Source: Nigrospora sphaerica
Lineage: Eukaryota > Ascomycota > Sordariomycetes > Amphisphaeriales > Apiosporaceae
DNA length: 64,000 nucleotides
Assembly: GCA_018287875.1 (NCBI GenBank)
Contig: JAGVVL010000014.1
Coordinates: 1-64,000 of the forward strand
Reading direction: 5' to 3'
Both the position numbers and the translations under genes were made by a program. Below the pieces are notes generated by a model. That model did not search any database. It had not been told where the DNA came from and was given only the letters and a program-made list of their open reading frames with translations. Positions 35,795-45,709 of this stretch are shown here, in pieces; within the stretch, counting starts at the first letter, position 1; each line of letters starts with the position of its first letter.

Positions 35795-35829
35795 GCACGC
35801 CTATTATCGTGTATTTTAACGGTATAGGT

Positions 35830-35841
35830 TAAGAGAGGGGG
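35830..35841 (+). promoter_or_regulatory. Copia polypurine tract
   Basis: TAAGAGAGGGGG immediately precedes the 3' LTR and would prime plus-strand synthesis. Confidence 0.85.
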
Positions 35842-36407
35842 TGTTGCAGGTATAGGACTTATCCTATACCGTTCTCTGTCACTACGGACTAAGCTATGCA
35901 CTTAACGAGAAGCTAGTCCTTTAACCGAGCCTATCCTAAAGCTCGGGCCAGCCTACCCTGGAGCACGGGCCAGCTTACCCGCAAGCATGGCCCGCTTTGC
36001 CCACAAGCGTGGCGTTCGCCACGCGGAAGCTTCTGCAAGGTTCCACGAGTTTCACGAGTTTCTACGTGACTCCCTGAAGCTCCCACGAGCCCCCATGAGG
36101 CTCCACAAACCTCTATAAGGTTCCATATGCTTCTAAGCCACGTAATCACTTACGCAATCACTTACGCGTCCTCTTCCTTGTATTACTAAGAGGATAAAGG
36201 TTTAACGGGTATAAGTAAAGGCTGAATCTCCCCTCTTCGTGTAACTAGTCTGTCCTGAAGCAAGCAAGCACACGAAATACACTCTTGTTCCTCTTGAAGA
36301 GAAGTTCCTTATCCTTCCGTGTTTCTTTATAGAAACGACCTCCAAGATCGAAAGAGCCCTTATAAAGGGGTTGCTTCCTCTTTTCGATCAAACCACCACT
36401 TCCAACA
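35842..36407 (+). repeat. Copia 3' LTR
   Basis: 566 bp, same ends as the 5' LTR. It is followed by the target duplication CTTCT. Confidence 0.95.
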
Positions 36408-37517
36408 CTTCTTGTCCTTTATACCCAAGGTCCTGGTATACTTAATAAAAGATCTCTCTTTGCTGATTAAACGTTTCTACTACTTATTGCGGGGGTAGCT
36501 TGCTTGTTGACTTCTTACAAAGCATGCCTTCTTATAGAAAGAATTAAGCAACATCCAATTTAAACTGTGTGGCTATTCTCTTAAGGTTAGGTGTGGACGT
36601 GTCTTATAGTCTGTCCGGTATCTTAAGGGTATCAAGGTAATATCTAGTCTTATCAATCCTTTTCCATTGAAGGTTCTATTAATTAAGATGAATAGTAGTG
36701 ATCTTAATATTCACAAAGTCTTTAATATCACCTTTAGCCTCATTGTTGACGTTGTCGGATAGTTCTTGCCTTATATAAGAGTGCGTCCGTAATATAGTTC
36801 TGCTTACCTGGAATATGCTGTAATTCGAAAGCAAACAGCTTAATATACGCGAGCTATCTTGTTAACGGTGCCAACAATAACAGGTTCATTTAATAATCGT
36901 TTAGCTAGTCGCGTAGGATCCTGGCGTCAGTTTAAAAAAGAAACTTTATATTAAATAGGTAGAGTCTTAAGGGCTTTAGCGCTTTAACAATGGCTAAGCA
37001 CTCTTACTTACTGGAGTTATACTTGCTTTCAGCTTTATTCTAGTATCCTAACTCGAAACGAATTGGCTTATACTAGCTATTAATAACTTAGCCGAGCTCT
37101 ACACCCTAACTAATACTGGAGGTGTCTGTCTTAGGTAGAACTTATATATGCTGTACTCTGGTTTAATAAATGCTGCAATATCTACTACTTCGTTCTTAAG
37201 TATATTAAGTGCTTTATCTTAATCAGTCCCTAGTTAAAGGATGTGTCCTTCTATAATAGTCTTATTAATGGCTTTGCTTTAGCAATGTAGTGGACAATCT
37301 ATACCTGAAAGGATCCAGAAAGTCTAAGGAAACTGCGGACTTCTACAACGTTTCTGTAAGCTGTCTATTCCTTAATCTTAATAACCTTTCTCTCTGGCAG
37401 CCGGCGACTATTGGAGCCACAGATATAGCTCACGACCTCGATCTACCTTTAGCACCATTAAGACTTAGAACTATTAATAAAGACGCCTGCTAGTTCTATA
37501 TTAAATAACACAGTATC
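36408..37517 (-). pseudogene. Gypsy-3 RNase H to integrase remnant, right of the Copia insertion
   Basis: On the minus strand, 37230-36900 reads like RNase H of a Gypsy element (ITPVSKSALAIVKAL-type, then a TDARILRD segment). 36640-36410 leads toward integrase (YPRNK..., KYTRTLGIKDKK). Stops abound. Together with 28808-30529 it is one decayed minus-strand Gypsy split by the Copia insertion. It is interrupted on its right side by Gypsy-4. Confidence 0.55.
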
Positions 37518-37750
37518 TGTAACGGAATGATACGAATCGAACGAGGTGACTATGTGCACGCAATTCCAATGACTGGCTGGCTGTATTGACTTCAATCTGG
37601 CCGTCCCTCCGTTTGCGGGCGCGGCCAGATTCTGCATAAGGGCGCCCCGGATTAACGTGGCGCCGCTCCGCCGTTTCGGCGACCGCCCTGGCGCTTGCTT
37701 CCCGCCGGCGCGCCGACGCACCGCCGATCCGCCCGCCCGGCCCCTTTACA
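37518..37750 (-). repeat. Gypsy-4 3' LTR (left copy)
   Basis: 233 bp, plus-strand TGTAACGGAATGATACGAAT...CCCCTTTACA, matching 46688-46920. On the minus strand a purine-rich stretch (GGAATTGGGGGGCAT) adjoins it and may be the polypurine tract. Confidence 0.92.
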
Positions 37751-38221
37751 ATGCCCCCCAATTCCTGGGCCCGGTCTCCGGCGCCCGTGGAATTCCTATC
37801 GGTGGAGCGGTCTCGGGTGCGCCGCGCCGCGTGGGTCCTTGGCCCGCCACCTTGTGGTCGCCGCCCTTCGTGGGGTTGTCCTATGCGCTCGTTATGTCTG
37901 CTGGCCCGCCCGTCGGCGGCCGGTCGTTGCCTGGGCGGCGCTGCCCCGCGCTGCGTGTTTGTCTCCAGTCGCGCTCTCTGTCGCGGCGGCCTCGCCGCCT
38001 CGCCGCCTCGCTGCCTCGCTGCCCGTGTTGCTGCCTGGGGCGCCGAGGGCTCGGCTTTGTTTGTAGCTCCGTACTCCATACCAACTCCTGGGTCGGCGCC
38101 TGGTTGCAGCTTTCCTTTGTTCCCGTTCCTTGTGGCAGGCGACCTCTCCATTCCCCGTACGTCTCGTGTTTCGTGACGCTCTCTGTTCCTCATCCATTCG
38201 TTCTTCGACTGTTCGCCGACA
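37751..38221 (+). promoter_or_regulatory. Putative promoter/5' UTR of the antisense gene
   Basis: About 470 bp of C/T- and G/C-rich DNA with short GCCGCCTCGCTGCCTCG repeats (37985-38030) and a pyrimidine-rich run just before the ATG (tctgttcctcatccattcgt). Pyrimidine-rich leaders and an ACAATG start context are common in filamentous fungi. Long minus- and plus-strand ORFs here are probably GC-driven chance. Confidence 0.4.
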
Positions 38222-40287
38222 ATGCTGTACCCGATCTACTCGCGCGAGGACGCGCTTAACCGCATTCGCGAGTGGGAGGTCCTCCCCGCCTGTCACTCTG
38301 TCTTTCGTTTTGGACACTCCGGCGGCCCTTTGTCCCGGAACGCCGACGACGATCTTGTCGTTTCCTTGTGCGTCCCGCATCCTGGTCGGCGCTCTATCGG
38401 GCCTCGCTCGGCTGCCTCGGGCGTTGCTAACCCTCCCCTCTAGCCCCAATGCCTTTTGTTGCAACAGTGTCACGACCGGCGCTGTTGATCCCTCTCTGAA
38501 CTGTGAGGGTGCCGGCAAGTGCGGGATCTGCGCCATTGATCATCGCAAATGTGTCGCCGTTTGTGTTGCCCTTTGCCCGCGACTGTGTTGCGATGGCTGA
38601 CGCGTTTAGATTCCCGAGGAATTGGTCGGTGCCGGCCGCGTCCTCACCGCTGGCATCGCCCATCTTCGCGTCCTTCAATACCGCGGTACCCACATGGGCC
38701 AGGTGGGCAGTTCCAATTGGAACTGGCGATACGTCCAAGCCTATGGGTCGCTCAAGACGGTCTACCACGAGGCGGCGATGGCTTTCCGCCTATGCTGCAA
38801 TGAGGAGGACATTGCCGTCTTCCAGGAGCGCAAGGAACAGAAAAAGCGCGAAGCCGCCAACTCCCTCGCCGTTGTTGAGGCGCAGAGCCAGCGCCGGTTC
38901 GTCCAATTACAAACGGACATCCTCGCCGTGAGTTTCCCCTCCTTTCGCCGCCGCGTCGGCGTACTGGTTCTAATCGTGTTCCGGTAGGGCGCCCATGGCC
39001 AACGGGAGCCTGTCAGTGCTGAGGAGTACCAGCGGCGATACACCCTCGCCCTTCCTGTCGGCGATCGCAGTGCCGATAGCCTGTCCCGCCTTATCGCGCA
39101 CTGCGAGGAACTTTATCGCCTAACCGTCGACAACTACGACGACAAGCTGTACCGCTGGGCGCCTGGATACCATTTTCTCGCGGGCGAGGCCACATCGGAT
39201 ATCGATTGGCAGCGTCGGTTCAAACGATCGCAGAAAAAAGGTGCTGCGAGGGTTGATTCGTGGTTTGGTGTCAACCACGCCCGGCGGGAGAAACATGGTA
39301 AGAGCCGCGTTGCTCGAGCAGGTCCCGCCGCCCCTGGTCGCCGTACCCCGGTGAGTCCTCCCCGTCTTCGTTTTGACGCGACCGGTCCTTAGTTAACACT
39401 TCCGGTAGGGTAGCAAGGCGTCTGTCCGCCGATCCCATTCCGACGCACGAGTCGACTCCGCCGGGCCTTCGTCGCCCTTCACGCCAGTCCCCGCCGCGAT
39501 GCCTGGCGATGAATCGCCTTCCGACGACGAGGACTCTGACGACGACGCCTCGAGCCTGGGTGCGGACACTGACGACGATGGCGAGTACGTCCAGTCGCCG
39601 TCCGGTCGCAGCTCTCCTTCCGGCTCCAGTGCCCGTCCTGGCCCCTCCGGCCGGGGTGGCTCGGGCGCGCCTGCGCTAGAGGATCGCGACCTGCTGTCCT
39701 CTGCTGCGTCCCTGTCGGACGCGCCGATGTCCTCTGCGCCGGCCTCTCGGGTCCAGCGCTCCACTCGTGCTGCGACACCCTGGCCCTCCAGCCCTGCCTC
39801 CGGCGTCCGCTCTGCTAGCGGTGCTCCCTCCGCTAGCGGCGCCTCCTCGATGGTGGAGTGGCGGGCCGAGCGGCGGATCCATCTCACGATGATCTCCAAT
39901 ACCTGTCCTCTGCCTGAGAAGCCTTGGTCCGCGGAGGAGTATCGCGACTGCGTCGCCGCGCGCTTGGAACTGTGGCATAAGTTCGACCAGGTCCCCACGA
40001 CCGTCGCCGAGCCACCTCATTCGTCCGCTCGTGACCAGAAACTCATTGAGTTTCGCGATTTGGTTCCCCCCGCCCTTCCGAGGTTGGAGGCCACCATAAT
40101 CCTGTCGCAATGTACGACGTTTACCATACTGCCCGACGCGGTTTCGAGACCTGGCTTCGACGTCTACACCCTTGCCTTCGTCCGGCGGCTCGCTGCCGTC
40201 CCCTCTCGTCGCCGGCGAACGGCCAGCGTACTTACAGCGCCTCTCCGGGCTATGGCAAGGCGAGTACGACCCGTTCGCTTCGCCTAA
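38222..40287 (+). CDS. Antisense multi-exon gene inside Gypsy-4 (Cys-rich fungal protein), 5' part
   Basis: Model: exons 38222-38367, 38444-38558, 38610-38927, 38988-39350 and 39409-40287. The four introns (76, 51, 60 and 58 nt) start GTGCGT, GTTTGT, GTGAGT and GTGAGT, contain GCTAAC, GCTGAC, TCTAAT and GTTAAC near the 3' end, and finish in AG. Splicing keeps one open frame, removing the stops at 38441 and 38598. The product starts MLYPIYSREDALNRIREWEV. It has a Cys cluster C-C-x13-C-x5-C-x2-C-x6-C (residues about 54-82), reminiscent of fungal zinc/Cys-cluster proteins, then VGAGRVLTAGIAHLRVL and a Ser/Asp-rich acidic region (exon 5). Function unknown. It opposes gag-pol, so its introns cannot be spliced from the element's genomic RNA. 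The frame after about 40100 is uncertain. Confidence 0.7.
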
Positions 40288-41267
40288 GCGGGTAAACTTC
40301 AGCATGCCCGGCGACGGCGGTCGCGACGTTTCCTCGCTGGACAGTAGCCGCTCTGGTTCCGATGTCGTGGACGGTCTGGACTCGTGCGGCCCTTCCTCTC
40401 CCTTGAGCGCGGTCGCCGACCCAGATGCGTCCGACGGCGGCAACGCCCTGTCCGTTGGCTCCGACACCGGCGGTGACCGCTCCCCTAGCCCTGATGGCGA
40501 TGTTGACATGGTCTCGGGGGCACTGACGCGTCGGCGCAAATGCCGCCACCCGCGCAAGCTCTTGCCCCGACCGGCCCGTCCGTGGACCCACACTGGACTG
40601 CCGAGCAATGGGCGCTCGCCCGCCGACGGGCCATGAACCGCATCCTCGAGCTGTATCCTGACCCCGCTCCCCTGTCAGCGTTACCGCCTTCCGGGACGTC
40701 CTTTGGGCCCGGCACTTCAGTCTCCACTCGGCGAACCGCGAGATAGACACGGCTATGCGCTGGGATTCCCATCCCGCGCCGCCTAGTGTTCAGCACACGC
40801 GAGACACTGAGAACCTCGACGTGGCCACCATCACGCTCTCGGCGACGGCTGACGTCCTTGGTTGTGCTCCCCGAGCTGGCCATCTCTCTCTGGCTCGGCT
40901 TGCCCAGGCCGGCGGACGATCGCATGTCCTGCGCCGCTTCCCGATCGACGCTACCCGCCCCGATCCCATTGGAGCTGGGTACACACCCCGGTACGTCTCC
41001 GAGATCGTGACTAGCCTTCCGGCGGCGGCTCCTCCCCCTGCCGTTTAAGGACTGGTCCCCGGCCGCAATGGAGGAGTACTACAACAGCGCCTTCTCGTCA
41101 CTCGGCTTGCGACGGATCAACGTCCTCGGTGGCATCGCTCCGCCCGCCGTCTCGCCGTCCTCGTCGACCCGAGGTGCCAAACGTCGCCGCTCTGCCGCCG
41201 ACGACGCGGCTCACGGTCCCTCGGCTGGACCCCCTCCTTCGCGACGCCTTCGCCCGTCTCGCCGCTA
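40100..41267 (+). pseudogene. 3' part of the antisense gene, frame broken
   Basis: Protein-like text continues on the plus strand but hops between frames: MYDVYHTARRGFETWLRRLH (40110), LSGLWQGEYDPFASPKRVNF (about 40220), HWTAEQWALARRRAMNRILE (about 40590), then DVATITLSATADVL (about 40820), and finally KDWSPAAMEEYYNSAFSSLG (41050), ending with a basic KRRR segment and a stop at 41265-41267. One hop coincides with a CCCCC run near 41035. Either further introns or single-base indels explain this. It stops about 180 bp short of the convergent pol stop at 41448. Confidence 0.5.
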
Positions 41268-41447
41268 GGTCGCCCTGACGCGTCACCTAGTTTGCCGTCC
41301 CCTCATCCGCTGCGTCCTGCGCTTTGGCGGATCCTCGTCGCCCGTACGCCGCCTAGCGGACCTCCTGCGTCCTACTCTGCATGCCGCGTGCGACCTTCCA
41401 CAGCAATTGCATGGCTTAGCTCCGTGTACTTCTAGGCCCTGGCCTCG

Positions 41448-42050
41448 TTAATTGATCTGCTGCGCTTCGCGCCCCGCCACTCCGTGATTTCCTGTGCTCG
41501 GAGGGCGATCGTCGTCCCATTTACGGTGGGACCGCCGCTTACGATAGCGTGCCACGATCTTCGGCGCGTTCTCCAGGTTCGCCTCTGGCTCCCAGGTGTT
41601 ATATTCCACCGGCCAGCCCATCCATTTCACGAGGTACTCCGCCCCTCGGGCGGTCGTCCTGTGTCGGAGGATATCCTCGACCTCCCACTCCTCTTGGTCC
41701 TCCACCAGTCCTGGGAGTGCCTCATGGTCCCCGGAGGCCTTGCCAGTCCATGGCTCCAACGATGACACTGGGAACACGTCGTGTATCCGTTCGTACTGCG
41801 AGGGCAGGGCGACCCTGTAGGCCACCTTACCAATCCTCTCCGTGACCTTTACCCGAATGTACGTCGGGGCGAGCTTCGCACCGCACTTAAATCGGAACCG
41901 CTTCGTCGAGAGGCCTACCCACTGACCTGGTTGGAACTCTTGGTCCTGGTGCCTTCGGTCGTAGCCCTTTTGTTGGGCTTTCACTGCGACGTCCCAGTGT
42001 TCTCTCATACGCGCGCGGACCTCTCGGCTCTTCTGTAGCCGTTCTAACAC
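41448..42050 (-). pseudogene. Gypsy-4 integrase C-terminus with chromodomain
   Basis: A 200-codon minus-strand frame. The first half is the integrase GPF/GPY-like region (FQPGQWVGLSTKRFRFK, KVTERIGKVAYRVALP, HDVFPVSSLEPW). The second half is a complete chromodomain (EWEVEDILRHRTTARG, YLVKWMGWPVEYNTWEPEAN), which in chromoviruses targets histone-marked chromatin. It overlaps the end of the integrase frame at 42044, in another frame, so a frameshift or single indel separates them. Confidence 0.88.
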
Positions 42051-43030
42051 GCCCGCGCTCCGAAAGCGTTCTGCTTGGGGGCGAACTCCGTCATCCTCGG
42101 GTGAAATCCATACAGCGCCTCAAACGGTGACACCCCGATGGAGTCGTGGCGGCGGTTATTATAGGCGAACTCGGCTTCGTGTAGCCCGGATGCCCATGTC
42201 GCCTCGTCGCAACACGTGCGTAACCACTTCTCTAGTGTTTGGTGCGTTCTCTCTGTCTGCCCGTCCGTTTGGGGATGGTACGCCGTGCTCAGCCGGCGTT
42301 TCGTTGCCCTTGCCTCGCACCACTCTTGCCAGAACCGGCTCGTGAGTAGGGAGTCCCTATCGCTCACAATCCCGAGGGGCGTCCCGTACCGGCATTCCAC
42401 TTCCTTATACAGGATATGGGCTAACTCTGCCGCAGTTAGGGTTTTCCTCGTGGGTAGGAACAGTGCCATCTTCGTGAATCGGTCCACGATGACTAACACG
42501 GCGTCGCAGGCGTCGCCCTCGGGTCGGCAGCTGATCGGCAGCCCAGTGATGAAGTCCATGCTAATCTCTTGCCAGGGTCCCTCGGGTAGCGGTAGGGATT
42601 GGAGTAGGCCGTACGGTTTGTGCCTTGGTCTCCTTGCTCCCTGGCACTCCTGGCATGACTCTGCGTACTGTCGCACCTCCTCGGCGATCGCGGGCCAGTG
42701 GAACTTCCTCGTGAGCAGCTCTAAGGTCTTATTCGCGCCTAGGTGTCCCGCCCTGGGGTCATCGTGGTGTTGGTGGAGTAGTTGGGCCCTTAACGCTCCC
42801 TCATTAGGGATGACTAGCCTTCCTTTAAATCGGAGGGCTCCTTCCTCGTCTAGGTGGTACCCCGCAGCTTGGCCTTGCCGCGCCTTCTCCATTCGTTCCG
42901 CGATGTCCCGGTCCTGGGGTTGTAGCCCCCGAATGAGCTGGTAGAACGCCTCAGTGGGCTTATCCGCCCAAGTGGTCTCGTTTCTTGCCACGCTTCGAGC
43001 CACTGCTCTCGGGAGCACCTGTCCCCCCAC
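42044..43030 (-). pseudogene. Gypsy-4 integrase
   Basis: A 328-codon frame. The HHCC zinc domain is visible as HQHHDDPRAGHLGANKTLE followed by CQECQGARRP. The core has ISMDFITGLP (first Asp), GIVSDRDSLLTS (second Asp) and GQTERTHQTLEKW (Glu). All three catalytic residues are intact. It inserts the cDNA copy into the genome. It is part of a single pol polyprotein now cut by frameshifts at both ends. Confidence 0.9.
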
Positions 43031-43282
43031 CGGCCTCGTCGATCACTGCTCGGCGCCTCGTCGTGGGTGGCCCTCCTGGCCTTGTGCCCGGGTTACCGGG
43101 GCAAGGACCGCGTCCCCCCTGGCCACCCGCCGACCTTTTGTCTGTGTGCGTCACCATCGCCCGCACCGCCCCCACGTACGTCGCGGTCCCGACGTTTCTC
43201 GTGGTGCTGATCCTTGCCACCTGGTGTCGGACCTCGGCCGGCAGCTGGTCGACGAGTGCCAGTTTCATTGCTAGTGACGGAA

Positions 43283-45709
43283 TCACGTCGTGGTAGCTGA
43301 TCTCCCCAGCCATGTAGTCTGGTCGCCGCGATAGCGGATCCGCCGGGTTCGTGGCCCCTTCCGATATTCCATATCGAAGTCAAAATGCGAGAGCCTGTAC
43401 ACCCATCTTGCGAGGCGGCCTCGTAAGTCTCTCGCCGGTGCTTCCACGACCCCTTTCAGTGCCTGGTGGTCGGTCCAGACCGTGAACTTGGCGCTCAGCC
43501 CCTCAAGGTAGTGTCTCCAATGCTCGAGTGATTCGACAATCGCTAGCAGTTCCTTTTGGCCCGTGGCCCAGTTCAGCTCGGGCGCCGTGAGTTTCCGCGA
43601 CCAGTAGGCGACTGGCCTCCACTCGCCACCTCCTTGTTTCTGTGATAGGATGCCTGAGACTGCCCTATCACTCGCGTCTGTCTCGACCCTGCTAGTTTTC
43701 TCCGGGTCCCAGTGTCGGAGCACCGTCGCCGAAGTGAACGCGTGCTTTAGCTCTTCGAACGCCTTCTGTGCGTCCAGGGGCCACTGGAACGGGCCCTTCT
43801 TCCGGCCGGCCTCCATGCCTTTCAGTAGCGCCGTAATCGGTGCCGTGATATGCGAGTACTTCGCAATGAACTTCCTATAGAAGTTGGTGAACCCTAGGAA
43901 CACTTGGATGTCCCGGTACGACTCAGGAGGCTGCCATTCCTGCACGGCTATCACTCGTTTCGGGTCCATCTTTAAGCCTACTCGGCCGACCACGAATCCT
44001 AGGAACTCGATTTCCTCTTTAAAGAATTCGCACTTCGAGATCTTCGCAAATAGCTCGTGCTCCTTCAGCCGTTCGCACACCATTCGGAGATGCGTCGCGT
44101 GTTCCTTCGCGTCCTGCGAGTAGATGACGATGTCGTCGAGGTAAACCACGCAAATGGTGTCAATGAGCCCTGCTAATGCCTTCTGCATATAGGCCTGAAA
44201 CGTGGCGGGCGCGTTCGTGAGCCCCATGGCCATCACGTTATACTCGAAGTGGCCGTACTTCGTTCGGAACGCGGTCTTCCAGCGGTCGCCCTCTGCGATT
44301 GCGAGGCGAAAATAGGCGTCTCGTAAATCCATCTTCGAGAACACCTTCGCCGACCCCAGCTGATCCATCAGCTCGCTAATTAGCGGAAGCGGATATCGGT
44401 TCTTTACCGTGACCTTATTTAGGCCCCGGTAATCGACGCATAGTCGTAGACTGCCGTCCTTTTTTGGCACGAATAGCACGGGTGCCCCCGCCGGGCTCGT
44501 GGAGTGCCTAATGCGACCGGTTTCCAACGCCTTCGCGAGGTACTCCTCGAGCTCCTTTCGTTGCGGTTCTGAGAGGGGATAGATAGGTCCGTGTGGAGGC
44601 TGTGCGCCGGGGATGAGGTCGATCGTGTGCGGTGTCTCTCCTAAAATAGGCGGCTCCGCGGCTGCGGACTCACTAAACACGACCTCGTACTCCTTTAAAC
44701 AGGCTGGTAGCGCGACGGTCCCTATGGGCGGTTCGTCGTCAAGCCCCGGTATCGCCGACGCGTCACCTAACTCTAGCCTCGCTAGCTGGGCGATTAGCAC
44801 CGGTTCGCCTTCGGTCGCTTCGCGGGCGAACTCCTCTGGCCCCACGAACTGCATCACTCTAAACGTGAACGTGTCTGGCTTTCGTGTGTCTAAGGTAATT
44901 CCCTCCCGCCCCATGCCCGGGCGGGACAGTAGCACCTGGGCCGCGTGCTTATCTCGGCGCACGACGAAGAACACCTGCGTGAACCTCCGTACCTGCCCTT
45001 GCACGTCTTGCATCTCTATCGCCGCTTCCACGGCGCCATAGCACCGTAGCGGCTGCCCGTCGACCCCTAAAAGTCGCGGCAGAGTTATGGGGACTTTCGT
45101 AACCCAACCCCTCGTGACGGCTCGATCCGCCGTCCGCTTTGCGATCACGTTGACCTCGGCCCCCGAATCCAGGTCGATCCGAATCGGCTTCTTCGCTCGG
45201 CCGAGTTCGTCGCATAACTGGCCCGTGGTGCGCATGGCCGCGCCTAGCACCCCTGTCGCGCGGTGTGTGTCCGCTGAGTCGTCTTGCGCTCCGTCCGGCT
45301 CAGCTACACATTTCCCGCCTCGCTCGCGCTCCAGTCGGAGTCGGATCGGTACTGGGGCGTCTCTTGCTTCACCTCTGCCGCCTGGATCCGCGCGCCGGCC
45401 GCTCGTGTAGCGCCGGTGTGCGCCGCCGGGGATTGCCTGCCCGGCGGCTTGGCCGTACAATCCCGCTGGATATGGCCCCCTCGCCGCATTTATAGCAACG
45501 GACGTACTTCGGGCGGGGTCTCCTCTCGGTGGCGCCTGGGCCGAACCCCCTCGACGAACCTTCGACGCTGGTTGCACCACCGCCTGGTTCACATACCCCT
45601 GTCGGGTCCCGCTAAACTCGTGCTCGGCCCGGGGTCGCTTCCTTCCTCCCGGAGTCCCGTCGCGTGTCCCTTCGCGATCCCTTCGCTGATAAGGGAGAGG
45701 ATCTGCCAT
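43283..45709 (-). CDS. Gypsy-4 protease, reverse transcriptase and RNase H
   Basis: The longest open frame of the window (808 codons). Protease: RIDLDSGAEVNVIA (D-S-G). RT: CVDYRGLNKVTVKNRYPLP, KMDLRDAYFRLAI, TKYGHFEYNVMAMGLTNAPA and VYLDDIVIYS (catalytic YLDD). RNase H: VETDASDRAVSGILSQ, ELLAIVESLEHWRHYL and TDHQALKG. All key residues are present. It copies the element's RNA into DNA. Frameshifts lie just after 43383 toward integrase and at the gag side; a CCHC knuckle (CYKCGEGGHIQRDC) is encoded about 45495-45445 in another frame. Confidence 0.92.
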   Translation of the reverse strand: MADPLPYQRRDREGTRDGTPGGRKRPRAEHEFSGTRQGYVNQAVVQPASKVRRGGSAQAPPRGDPARSTSVAINAARGPYPAGLYGQAAGQAIPGGAHRRYTSGRRADPGGRGEARDAPVPIRLRLERERGGKCVAEPDGAQDDSADTHRATGVLGAAMRTTGQLCDELGRAKKPIRIDLDSGAEVNVIAKRTADRAVTRGWVTKVPITLPRLLGVDGQPLRCYGAVEAAIEMQDVQGQVRRFTQVFFVVRRDKHAAQVLLSRPGMGREGITLDTRKPDTFTFRVMQFVGPEEFAREATEGEPVLIAQLARLELGDASAIPGLDDEPPIGTVALPACLKEYEVVFSESAAAEPPILGETPHTIDLIPGAQPPHGPIYPLSEPQRKELEEYLAKALETGRIRHSTSPAGAPVLFVPKKDGSLRLCVDYRGLNKVTVKNRYPLPLISELMDQLGSAKVFSKMDLRDAYFRLAIAEGDRWKTAFRTKYGHFEYNVMAMGLTNAPATFQAYMQKALAGLIDTICVVYLDDIVIYSQDAKEHATHLRMVCERLKEHELFAKISKCEFFKEEIEFLGFVVGRVGLKMDPKRVIAVQEWQPPESYRDIQVFLGFTNFYRKFIAKYSHITAPITALLKGMEAGRKKGPFQWPLDAQKAFEELKHAFTSATVLRHWDPEKTSRVETDASDRAVSGILSQKQGGGEWRPVAYWSRKLTAPELNWATGQKELLAIVESLEHWRHYLEGLSAKFTVWTDHQALKGVVEAPARDLRGRLARWVYRLSHFDFDMEYRKGPRTRRIRYRGDQTTWLGRSATTT

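Larger units (their letters stand above)
30530..36407 (+). mobile_element. Copia (Ty1-like, Ty5-type priming) retrotransposon, nearly intact
   Basis: A 5878-bp element with perfect 5-bp target duplications CTTCT (30525-30529, 36408-36412), LTRs of 568 and 566 bp differing at only a handful of positions, a primer-binding site and a polypurine tract. One gag-pol reading path covers gag, protease, integrase, RT and RNase H in Copia order (integrase before RT). A few frameshifts interrupt it, and there are almost no RIP-type stops, so it inserted recently. It sits inside the integrase gene of a decayed Gypsy element. Confidence 0.95.

Noticed and set aside
37501..38536. Several long ORFs on the minus strand and alternative plus frames (up to 230 codons) in 37.5-38.5 kb
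   Set aside because: Composition-driven: Arg/Ala/Gly-rich in all frames of very GC-rich DNA, overlapping the LTR and the spliced gene model.
39393..40925. Minus-strand ORFs of 201, 310 and 166 codons opposite the antisense gene
   Set aside because: Low-complexity Arg/Gly/Ser text without motifs; they mirror the GC-biased plus-strand exons.
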